A stretch of DNA of 5,680 nucleotides, taken from Dehalococcoidia bacterium (GTDB lineage Bacteria; Chloroflexota; Dehalococcoidia; GIF9; AB-539-J10). Shown piece after piece: positions 1-5,680 of the stretch. Below the pieces are notes generated by a model. It ran no database searches, was not told the DNA's origin, and saw nothing but the letters and a program-made list of their open reading frames with translations. The translations under genes and the position numbers were made by a program. The stretch is taken from assembly GCA_030612165.1 (NCBI GenBank), contig JAUWOK010000063.1, positions 1-5,680 on the forward strand. Reading direction: 5' to 3'. The stretch's first letter is position 1; every line of letters begins with the position of its first letter.

Positions 1-737
1 TTATCCCTGCCATTGACCAGGTCAAGCCCCAGAGCCTTCACAGGCAGGTCATACAGGACTTCAAGGAAATCCACGGAAGCATAGTAGGTGAAGAGGTTGA
101 TATCACATCGGCGCCCAAGCTTTTCATAGATCTTCCTGATCATCTTTATTTCATCAGCGGAAAGTTCCATAACAAAAGCAGGTTCGTCAAGATGTACTTC
201 TTTAAAGTCCTTAAATAACTCGCCATAAACATCACCTAGTGCCAGCAGCAAATCCTCGAATTTACCATGGCTAATTCCCTTGGAAAGCTTTAAGAAGGTG
301 AATGGACCAATGAAGTAGGGAATACCTTTTTCATGTTTCTGTAACTCCTGGGCAGGTTTATTCCAGGCTGCCTCAAACGGCTGCGCTTCCGCCAGGCGGC
401 CGAGCTCCGGGACAATGTAGTGGTAATTAGTATTGAACCACTTCGTCATCTCCAGTGCCTCTTTTCCCCGGCACAATTCATAGTACCCGTCCAGGCCAGC
501 AGGATGATATGCTCCCACCATCAAAGCGGTGTCCAGCATATTGTCATACAAGGTCATCTCTCCTGCGGGGAAAAAATCAACATGTTCCTCGTAAATAGCT
601 AGCCTGTTTCTTTCCAGCGCATCTATGCCCTGTAGAAGGCTATCTCGGGAAACTTTTCCTTCCCAATAGCCCTCAATTAGCTTCTTATATTCCCTGCTTT
701 TTCCCAATCGGGGAAAGCCATAGGCGTAAGTTTGCAT
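1..737 (-). CDS. metE: Cobalamin-independent methionine synthase MetE, N-terminal domain (partial, C-terminus beyond left edge)
   Basis: MetE transfers the methyl group of 5-methyltetrahydropteroyl-polyglutamate directly to homocysteine to make methionine in the cytoplasm, without vitamin B12. I translated the minus strand from the ATG at 737: 245 codons stay open to the left edge. The protein opens MQTYAYGFPRLGKSREYKK, matching the family start (GFPR-G, then the folate-site RE-KK, residues 15-19). The hallmark TKWFNTNYHY lies at residues 98-107, followed by IGPFTFLKLSKG (142-153) and HLDEPAFVMEL (182-192), all typical of the N-terminal Meth_synt_1 domain. Full-length MetE is about 750 residues, so the zinc- and homocysteine-binding C-terminal half is outside the window. 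The start is supported by the family N-terminus and by AAAGGAG 10 bases upstream. It follows mutL after 133 bases and appears to have its own promoter. Whether the downstream half is intact cannot be seen. Confidence 0.95.
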   Translation of the reverse strand, partial: MQTYAYGFPRLGKSREYKKLIEGYWEGKVSRDSLLQGIDALERNRLAIYEEHVDFFPAGEMTLYDNMLDTALMVGAYHPAGLDGYYELCRGKEALEMTKWFNTNYHYIVPELGRLAEAQPFEAAWNKPAQELQKHEKGIPYFIGPFTFLKLSKGISHGKFEDLLLALGDVYGELFKDFKEVHLDEPAFVMELSADEIKMIRKIYEKLGRRCDINLFTYYASVDFLEVLYDLPVKALGLDLVNGRD

Positions 738-747
738 GAACCTGATT

Positions 748-754
748 CTCCTTT
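748..754 (-). promoter_or_regulatory. Ribosome binding site of metE
   Basis: On the minus strand this reads AAAGGAG, a good Shine-Dalgarno match, with 10 bases between it and the ATG at 737. The spacing is slightly long but acceptable. It fixes the metE start together with the conserved N-terminal residues. Confidence 0.8.
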
Positions 755-780
755 CTGTTCCAGACGTGCTTGATTAATAT

Positions 781-808
781 ATTATATGCAATTAGCAGAA
801 CATGTAAA
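781..808 (-). promoter_or_regulatory. Candidate sigma-A promoter of metE
   Basis: On the minus strand, TTTACA (803-808; five of six bases of TTGACA) is followed after 16 bases by a perfect TATAAT (781-786). Transcription would start near 774, giving a leader of about 36 bases before the metE ATG. The surrounding DNA is AT-rich, with a perfect palindrome TAATATATTA at 775-784 at the predicted start. metE is therefore probably transcribed separately from the repair genes upstream, although readthrough from mutL is possible because I see no terminator between them. This is a motif-based prediction. Confidence 0.7.
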
Positions 809-820
809 CCTGCGTCTGCT
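794..820. repeat. Inverted repeat AGCAGA-N15-TCTGCT over the metE -35 region; possible operator
   Basis: AGCAGA at 794-799 is the exact reverse complement of TCTGCT at 815-820, with 15 bases between. The pair brackets the predicted metE -35 box (803-808). Inside it sits a second small palindrome, ACATGT (800-805), overlapping the -35. The placement suits a site for a dimeric transcription regulator. A 6-base arm pair can arise by chance in a 133-base gap, and I do not recognise it as the site of a named regulator. As an RNA hairpin it would lie upstream of the predicted transcription start, so a DNA-level role is more plausible. Confidence 0.35.
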
Positions 821-870
821 TTTGAACAACATAGACTGACAAATCATGCCGCTCTATTTGCCAAAACCAC

Positions 871-2553
871 TTAACCTAGCCTGCCAAACTCTTTTTCTAG
901 ATAATGCGAATCCAGATGAATCACCGTAGGCCTACCATGAGGACAAGTACGTGGCTGATGACAGCGCTCAAGCTGCCGCACCAGTTCTCTCATCTCCGGC
1001 TCGCCCAATTGCTGTCCTGCCCTGATAGCACCATGACAGGCTAAAACTTGTGCCAGCTTCTCTTCTTGCGGAAGAACTCCCCCCTGCTCCGCAATCACAC
1101 CAATCAACGACCTGGTCACCTCCTGGACGTCCGTCTCCCATAATAACGCAGGCACGGCACGCACCAAATAGGTTCTGCTCCCGAAAGGTTCAATATCAAA
1201 ACCCAGCCGGGAAAAAGCGTCTTTCTGTTCTTTCAGCCCTTCTTCTTCGCCGGGATTAAGCTCCAATGTCAGTGGTTCCAGCAACCCCTGAGATTCCATC
1301 TCCCGGCGAGACCACCTAGCCATAATATCTTCGTAAACTATGCGTTCGTGAGCCGCATGCTGGTCTATCAAATAAAGCCCATCTGGCCCTTCTGCAACAA
1401 TATAGGTACCAGATAACTGCCCCATAATACGTAAGACGGGCAAACCAACATCGGGCAATGGAAGGGTTGCGTAAGCATGACTCGCATGCTCACTCACAAA
1501 CTGAGCGTGCGAGTCATCAGACAGCGGCAAAAAGGTGGTAACCGTTTCGTGCCCGGTCTGATACAGGGGTGCCCTGTTCAAGGCCTCTCCCACGGCCTTC
1601 TTCACCATAGCAAAGACGTCCCTCTCACGATGAAACTTTATCTCCGTCTTCGCAGGATGGATATTAACATCAATCTCCCCGGGCGGTAAAAAGATATTAA
1701 GCATGGCGTATGGATGCTTACCCGTCATAAGTGAACCGGAGTAAGCTTTTTCTACCGCCTGTGCCAGCATAGGGCTGCGCACCCATCTTCGATTTACAAA
1801 AAAACTAAGGCAGGTGCGATCGGAACGAAAAAGGGAAGGAGGACCGACCAACCCACTGACACTGAATGACGTGCCAGTTTCGCTGACCTCAAGCATCCGA
1901 CGGGCCGCTGCCAATCCGTACACGCAACTCACCGTCTCCCGCAAGGAGCCACTCCCTTCAGTTTGGAGGCTGGAACGATTATCGATATGCAAGTTAAATT
2001 TCGTTTCAGGAAAAGCCAGAGCATACTGGCTTACTACATGAGCAATATGGCTATTCTCCGTATGCACAGCCTTAAGAAACTTAAGGCGGGCAGGAAAATG
2101 ACGAAATAGGTGTCGCACGGCAATCGTGGTACCGCAAGACCTGGCACGACTTTCATGGCAACCCACCTTGCCCCCATTGAGACATATATAGCTTCCCGAC
2201 TGTTCACAAGCTGCTCGTGTGAGAACCTCCACTTCAGAAACCGCGGCAATACTGGGTAAAGCTTCTCCTCGAAAACCAAGACTGGAAAGATTATCAAGGT
2301 CGTCAAGACAGTTAAGTTTACTCGTAGCGTGCCGCAAAAAAGCCATTTCCACTTCCGCCGCCAAGATACCTTCACCGTCATCAGCCACCCGTAGCAGATC
2401 CACCCCTCCCCCTTCTACCACCACTTCAACCCGCGTGGCACCGGCATCAAGGGAATTCTCCAGCAGCTCTTTCACCACCGAGGACGGCCTTTCAACGACT
2501 TCACCAGCGGCAATCCTGGAAACTACCTCGTCAGGAAGAATTTTAACAAACAT
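871..2553 (-). CDS. mutL: DNA mismatch repair protein MutL (endonuclease type)
   Basis: MutL is the ATP-driven dimer that links mismatch recognition by MutS to strand removal; this form also nicks DNA. The 560-residue protein has a GHKL ATPase domain at about 1-325: KELLENSLDAGAT (catalytic E29, Mg-binding N33), DDGEGI (58-63), ATSKL (76-80), GFRGEAL (93-99), GTT (141-143) and DVNIHPAKTE (295-304, K302). A short, poorly conserved linker (about 326-370) leads to a C-terminal nuclease and dimerisation domain. That domain has DQHAAHERIVYE (397-408, the DQHA-x2-E-x4-E metal motif), ACHGAIR (505-511), CPHGRP (537-542) and a terminal FGR (556-558). QGLLEP (422-427) fits the beta-clamp-binding motif of Bacillus MutL. 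All endonuclease motifs are intact. It is somewhat shorter than B. subtilis MutL (about 627), mainly in the linker. The ATG has GGGAG 7 bases upstream and lies 32 bases after the helicase stop, so the two are probably co-transcribed. No mutS is in the window. Confidence 0.98.
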   Translation of the reverse strand: MFVKILPDEVVSRIAAGEVVERPSSVVKELLENSLDAGATRVEVVVEGGGVDLLRVADDGEGILAAEVEMAFLRHATSKLNCLDDLDNLSSLGFRGEALPSIAAVSEVEVLTRAACEQSGSYICLNGGKVGCHESRARSCGTTIAVRHLFRHFPARLKFLKAVHTENSHIAHVVSQYALAFPETKFNLHIDNRSSLQTEGSGSLRETVSCVYGLAAARRMLEVSETGTSFSVSGLVGPPSLFRSDRTCLSFFVNRRWVRSPMLAQAVEKAYSGSLMTGKHPYAMLNIFLPPGEIDVNIHPAKTEIKFHRERDVFAMVKKAVGEALNRAPLYQTGHETVTTFLPLSDDSHAQFVSEHASHAYATLPLPDVGLPVLRIMGQLSGTYIVAEGPDGLYLIDQHAAHERIVYEDIMARWSRREMESQGLLEPLTLELNPGEEEGLKEQKDAFSRLGFDIEPFGSRTYLVRAVPALLWETDVQEVTRSLIGVIAEQGGVLPQEEKLAQVLACHGAIRAGQQLGEPEMRELVRQLERCHQPRTCPHGRPTVIHLDSHYLEKEFGRLG

Positions 2554-2560
2554 GAACCAT

Positions 2561-2565
2561 CTCCC
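2561..2565 (-). promoter_or_regulatory. Ribosome binding site of mutL
   Basis: The minus strand reads GGGAG, 7 bases before the mutL ATG at 2553, inside the 32-base gap after the helicase stop. There is no room for a separate promoter and terminator here, so mutL is most simply read as the second cistron of the helicase transcript. Confidence 0.7.
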
Positions 2566-2585
2566 GCGTAGTCTGCACTTTTTAC

Positions 2586-4775
2586 TTAACGCCAGGAAAC
2601 AGGAACCTCCTGTCCCTCCAACTTTTCCAGTGGAGCCAGACTAAACAAAAGTTTTTTTACTCCCTCCCCCTTGAAATCCACGATTATCTCATAATCATTC
2701 CTGACGGGAAAACAGTCCACTACTACGCCATCGCCAAACATACTATGGCGAACATAATCACCAATTTTCAGAGTTAGTTCATTATCAAGAAAATCCTCGC
2801 CCTCCAGCTGGGGGTTGAAAATGCGCTCCGGTTTAAGATACTTTTCCAGCGACCCCCCGTTGATAACCAGGTGAGATGAAATATCCCGCAGAAAACGGGA
2901 TGGTGGGTTTGCCGTTCTGGTGCCAAAAAAACTGCGGCGGTAGGTACGCAGTAAATATAGACGCTCTTTTGCTCGGGTCACCCCGACATAGCAAAGGCGA
3001 CGTTCCTCTTCCATCTCCTCTGGGCTGTCAAAAGCTCTTCTATGCGGCAGAAGGCCCTCTTCCATGCCAACAATGAAAACCACCCGAAATTCCAACCCTT
3101 TGGCCTGATGTAATGTAATTAAGGTCGCAGCATCTACCCTATCATCCAATCCATCAACTTCCGAAACCAAGCTAACCTTTTCCAGGAAAGAGACCCTGGC
3201 TTCGTGAGGTTCAAATTCGCTGAATTCTGCAGCTACTTCCCGCAACTCCAGAATGTTCTCCCAGCGGCTCTCTCCCCCCTCCCTTTCCATGAGGTATTCC
3301 CTGTATCCCGTTTTCTCTATTACTCTATCTATCAGGCTGGGCAGGTCAAGACACCTGCTCTCGGTCATGAGATCATCAATAAGAGAGACAAAACCCGTTA
3401 AGGCCTGCGTGATACGGGGATTAAAAGGAGAACTTTCTTCGTTCATAATCTGCTTCAGCGCGTCATACAGAGAAACCTTCTTTGTTCCAGCCCATTCCTG
3501 TATCCGCTGTATCGTACGCTGCCCGACTCCGCGCACCGGGACATTTATTATTCGGAGCAGACTTAAGTCATCCTGAAGATTATGAATAAGGCGGAGATAA
3601 GCGATAACATCTTTTACCTCATGCCTATGATAAAAACGCGTGCCGCCGATAAGCCTGTACGGAATATTATAGCGTATGAATATCTCCTCCGGCACCCGAG
3701 ACTGTGCATTTACCCGATACATGACAGCACTGTCCTTAAAAGACATTCCTTCCTCTTTGACAAGCCTTTCTATTTCTTCAGCTACAAAATGAGCCTCTTC
3801 TTCTTCGCTCAAGCTTTCGGCAACAGTAATCTTGGCACCTTCTTCATTTTCCGTCCACAACTTATTCTGCTTACGCTGCACGTTCCCCGCAATAATATCC
3901 GACGCCGCCTCCAGAATATTTCCGGTAGAACGATAATTCTGTTCCAATAAAACAACGTTGGTGCAGGGAAACTCCTCTTCAAAGCTCCTAATGTTACCTA
4001 TATCAGCAAACCGCCAGGAATAGATGGATTGGTCCGGGTCACCCACTACGCAAATATTATGGTGGCCACCGGCCAATTGTTTTATGAAAATATATTGAAC
4101 AGCATTTGTATCCTGAAATTCATCCACCATGACATAGTGATAATCAGCCTGATATTTTTCCAGAACGGCAGGATGTTTATTAAAAAGATCCACCGTTTTC
4201 AACAGCAGGTCGTCGAAATCTACTGCCTGCCCTCGCTGAAGCAAGCGCTGATAACGTTCATAAACTCTCTGAACTATTTCCTCAAAATAGCTTTGAGCTT
4301 GCGCGGCATATGCTTCAGTGTCGAGTAAATGGTTCTTGGCACTGCTGATAGCGGACAGGAGGGAGCGGGGGGTGTACTTCTTGGCATCAAGGTTGCTTTC
4401 CCGCAATACCTGCTTGATCAAGCCTAATTGATCATCATCGTCATATATTACAAAGTCAGGACTGAGACCAACTGTTTTGCCCTCGCGGCGCAAAATACGG
4501 GCACATATGGAATGGAAAGTACCCAGAGTTACTCCTTTCTCTTGTTGCCCCAGAAGCAAAACCAACCTCTCCTGGATCTCCCTGGCAGCCTTATTGGTAA
4601 AGGTCACCACCATAATGCAACAAGGGTTAATCCCACATTCACGAATTAAATAAGCGACACGATGCGTAATCACTCTCGTCTTACCGCTGCCGGGACCGGC
4701 GAGAACAAGCAAGGGCCCTTCTGTGGTTTCCACAGCTTGCCTTTGAGAAGGATTGAACGAAGCAACAATATCCAT
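2586..4775 (-). CDS. pcrA: UvrD/PcrA-family superfamily 1A ATP-dependent DNA helicase
   Basis: This is a 3'-to-5' DNA helicase and translocase of the UvrD/PcrA family, acting in nucleotide-excision and mismatch repair, replication and removal of stalled complexes. The 729 residues carry the motifs in order: Q motif FNPSQRQAV (7-15), Walker A AGPGSGKT (26-33), Ia VTFTNKAA (57-64), II VDEFQD (217-222), III GDPDQSIYSWR (245-255), IV QNYRST (279-284), V TLHQAKGLEF (554-563) and VI VGVTRAKERL (597-606). The C-terminus (about 668-720, IGDYVRHSMFGDGVVVD onward) matches the Tudor-like domain that binds RNA polymerase in B. subtilis PcrA. Length is normal for the family. Start: an in-frame TAA at 4788-4790 blocks extension, and the ATG at 4775 is the first possible start. 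No good Shine-Dalgarno precedes it. Walker A (P for A) and motif III (PDQSIYSWRFAD rather than ADQSIYRWRGAD) differ from classic PcrA. The usual downstream partner ligA is replaced by mutL, so this may be a second UvrD-type copy; the symbol is less certain than the family. Confidence 0.95.
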   Translation of the reverse strand: MDIVASFNPSQRQAVETTEGPLLVLAGPGSGKTRVITHRVAYLIRECGINPCCIMVVTFTNKAAREIQERLVLLLGQQEKGVTLGTFHSICARILRREGKTVGLSPDFVIYDDDDQLGLIKQVLRESNLDAKKYTPRSLLSAISSAKNHLLDTEAYAAQAQSYFEEIVQRVYERYQRLLQRGQAVDFDDLLLKTVDLFNKHPAVLEKYQADYHYVMVDEFQDTNAVQYIFIKQLAGGHHNICVVGDPDQSIYSWRFADIGNIRSFEEEFPCTNVVLLEQNYRSTGNILEAASDIIAGNVQRKQNKLWTENEEGAKITVAESLSEEEEAHFVAEEIERLVKEEGMSFKDSAVMYRVNAQSRVPEEIFIRYNIPYRLIGGTRFYHRHEVKDVIAYLRLIHNLQDDLSLLRIINVPVRGVGQRTIQRIQEWAGTKKVSLYDALKQIMNEESSPFNPRITQALTGFVSLIDDLMTESRCLDLPSLIDRVIEKTGYREYLMEREGGESRWENILELREVAAEFSEFEPHEARVSFLEKVSLVSEVDGLDDRVDAATLITLHQAKGLEFRVVFIVGMEEGLLPHRRAFDSPEEMEEERRLCYVGVTRAKERLYLLRTYRRSFFGTRTANPPSRFLRDISSHLVINGGSLEKYLKPERIFNPQLEGEDFLDNELTLKIGDYVRHSMFGDGVVVDCFPVRNDYEIIVDFKGEGVKKLLFSLAPLEKLEGQEVPVSWR

Positions 4776-4786
4776 GAGGGTCCAGT

Positions 4787-4795
4787 ATTATACCA
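4787..4795 (-). promoter_or_regulatory. Extended -10 promoter element just before the helicase gene
   Basis: The minus strand reads TGGTATAAT: a perfect -10 hexamer (4787-4792) with the TG of an extended -10 in the right place. The 16-18 base positions upstream, inside the end of the aminopropyltransferase gene, show no recognisable -35 box, as is allowed for extended -10 promoters. Transcription would begin around 4779-4781, only about 4-6 bases before the ATG at 4775, giving an almost leaderless mRNA. The hexamer sits within the palindrome GTATAATAC (4785-4793). A chance match in AT-rich spacer DNA is possible. Confidence 0.5.
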
Positions 4796-4804
4796 TTTCT
4801 GAAA

Positions 4805-5680
4805 CTAGCTCCTCAGAAGATCTCTATAGATAAACACAGGATCGCTATCACTGATAACCACTTTTATTTTAGCCATCTCTTCCCGCAAATGCTTGGGCAA
4901 AGAAAACATGGCACAATGGCTAACTCCGTCATAGGATCTGGTTTGTTTCGTCAACCTGTCTGATATTCTCCTATTAATTTCTCCTGGAGAAAGGACAGCA
5001 GTGTCAATGTTTAGAGAAACAGAGGTGAATCCCCAAAGGTCAACAAAGGAGGGAATGTGAACCTGGTACGGTGAAACCAGAGGGAAAACAACTTTCAGGG
5101 TGTTATTGATAGCAGCAAAATTCTGCCCGTTCAGCCATCCAGCAGGCTCAGATTGGATAACAGCGATACCGCCATCTGCTAGACTGTTACGGACAAGCTG
5201 GTAGAATTCCCGAGTATATAACAGGCAGGCAGGGCCTCCCTCTACAGGGTCGGCCAGGTCAACAATAATAACATCGAATTTATCATCACCTCGGCTCAAG
5301 AACTCCCTGGCATCAGCAAAACAAAGATCTACCCTGGTATCATCAAAAGAACCCTGGTGAAAAGAAGGGAGAAAACGACGGCAGATATTTACCACTTCTT
5401 CATCAATGTCAACCATGGTCACCCGTTCCACCGTGCGGTGTGCCAGCACCTCTCGTAAAGTGGCTCCTTCCCCTCCACCAATCACGAGAACTCTGCGGGG
5501 GTCGGGATGAGCCAGCATAACAGGATGCACCAGAGACTCATGATAAATAAACTCATCTCTTTCACTGGATTGAATTTTACCGTCAAGGACAAGGCACAAG
5601 CCAAAACTGCCCAGCTCCAAAATATCAACGGCTTGAAAAGGAGTCTGCCCGGAAAATATCACTTTTCTGATACTGTGTAG
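4805..5680 (-). CDS. speE: Spermidine-synthase-family aminopropyltransferase, thermospermine-synthase-like (partial, N-terminus beyond right edge)
   Basis: This enzyme transfers the aminopropyl group of decarboxylated S-adenosylmethionine to a polyamine acceptor in the cytoplasm. Numbered from the GTG at 5662, the Rossmann-type fold shows LVLDG (24-28), DEFIYHE (36-42), GGGEGAT (62-68, cofactor loop), VDID (84-87), DARE (117-120), the active-site DLADP (D135, D138) and LPKHL near the C-terminus. GGGEGAT, DLADPVEGGP (135-144) and HIPSFVDLWGF (202-212) resemble plant ACL5 thermospermine synthase and Thermus SpeE more than the GGGDGG/DSTDP-type spermidine synthases. The acceptor may thus be spermidine, agmatine or another amine, and the gene symbol denotes the family. 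The frame stays open from 5662 to the edge (LHSIRK), no Shine-Dalgarno precedes the GTG, and family members have about 20 or more further N-terminal residues, so I take the real start to lie outside the window. The helicase follows after 29 bases. Confidence 0.9.
   Translation of the reverse strand, partial: LHSIRKVIFSGQTPFQAVDILELGSFGLCLVLDGKIQSSERDEFIYHESLVHPVMLAHPDPRRVLVIGGGEGATLREVLAHRTVERVTMVDIDEEVVNICRRFLPSFHQGSFDDTRVDLCFADAREFLSRGDDKFDVIIVDLADPVEGGPACLLYTREFYQLVRNSLADGGIAVIQSEPAGWLNGQNFAAINNTLKVVFPLVSPYQVHIPSFVDLWGFTSVSLNIDTAVLSPGEINRRISDRLTKQTRSYDGVSHCAMFSLPKHLREEMAKIKVVISDSDPVFIYRDLLRS

Larger units (their letters stand above)
738..870. other. mutL-metE intergenic region (133 bases)
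   Basis: This is the longest non-coding stretch in the window. It holds the metE promoter, the inverted repeat and the metE ribosome binding site described separately. I found no hairpin followed by a T run on the minus strand that would end the mutL transcript. I also found no S-box (SAM), T-box or cobalamin riboswitch signature. The stretch between the predicted transcription start and the metE ATG is too short for any of these. Confidence 0.6.

Noticed and set aside
420..602. Plus-strand open frame of 60 codons within metE
   Set aside because: It is antisense to the conserved TKWFNTNYHY region of metE, with no ribosome binding site or recognisable product.
841..870. Possible transcription terminator just after mutL
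   Set aside because: GGCAAATAGAGCGGC on the minus strand looks structured, but the GGC triplets are direct repeats, not complementary, and no T run follows. No stable hairpin is supported.
2034..2381. Minus-strand open frame of 115 codons inside mutL in another frame
   Set aside because: It overlaps the conserved GHKL ATPase region of mutL in a different frame, and its product has no family features. The mutL frame is uninterrupted, so it is not a frameshift remnant.
2219..2644. Plus-strand open frame of 141 codons across the mutL start
   Set aside because: It lies antisense to well-supported mutL and helicase coding sequence, has low-complexity Ser/Arg/Pro-rich composition and no recognisable domain or ribosome binding site. 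It is a shadow of the mutL frame.
3582..3950. Plus-strand open frames antisense to the helicase (also 3253-3576 and 4029-4328)
   Set aside because: Their hydrophobic or irregular sequences result from reading antisense to conserved helicase codons. No motif, start signal or conservation argues for a gene.
4788..4796. Minimal ORF ATG-GTA-TAA just before the helicase start, in the same frame
   Set aside because: A two-codon frame overlapping the -10 box has no ribosome binding site. It is useful only in showing that an in-frame stop blocks a longer helicase N-terminus.
4776..4830. LexA/SOS box upstream of the helicase gene
   Set aside because: Some uvrD genes are SOS-controlled, but there is no GAAC-N4-GTTC type site here. 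The GAACATGT at 798-805 near metE also lacks the second half-site.

Overview
The window carries four protein-coding genes, all on the minus strand and packed end to end, so transcription runs from high to low coordinates. In that order they are a spermidine-synthase-family aminopropyltransferase (cut by the right edge), a PcrA/UvrD-type DNA helicase, the mismatch-repair protein MutL, and the start of a cobalamin-independent methionine synthase MetE (cut by the left edge). There are no RNA genes, mobile elements, CRISPR arrays or long repeats, and no gene-free stretch over 300 bases. The longest gap is the 133 bases between mutL and metE.

The organism is most likely a Firmicute of the clostridial kind with middling G+C (roughly 45-50% by eye). 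The reasons are a MutL with the full endonuclease motif set (absent from E. coli-type MutL), a PcrA-type helicase with a C-terminal Tudor-like domain, AGGAG/GGGAG ribosome binding sites, and TATAAT-type promoters. The aminopropyltransferase resembles the thermospermine-synthase/long-polyamine clade, which hints at a thermophile or thermophile ancestry. This is inference, and some helicase motif variants also recall Chloroflexi homologues.

Region 4805-5680: aminopropyltransferase, frame open through the right edge. Region 4776-4804: a 29-base gap with a perfect extended -10 box (TGGTATAAT) so close to the helicase ATG that a transcript from it would have almost no leader. Region 2586-4775: helicase. 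Region 2554-2585: a 32-base gap with the mutL ribosome binding site. Region 871-2553: mutL. Region 738-870: a strong candidate metE promoter overlapped by an inverted repeat, with too little room for a known methionine-type riboswitch downstream of it. Region 1-737: metE N-terminal domain.

Functionally, the helicase and MutL form a likely DNA-repair pair: the MutL nicking endonuclease and a UvrD-type helicase that unwinds from nicks. No mutS is visible. The two outer genes both touch methionine/S-adenosylmethionine metabolism: MetE makes methionine, and aminopropyltransferases consume decarboxylated S-adenosylmethionine. I see no evidence of an undescribed system. The most unusual points are the thermospermine-synthase-like signature, the near-leaderless helicase promoter and the metE control region.
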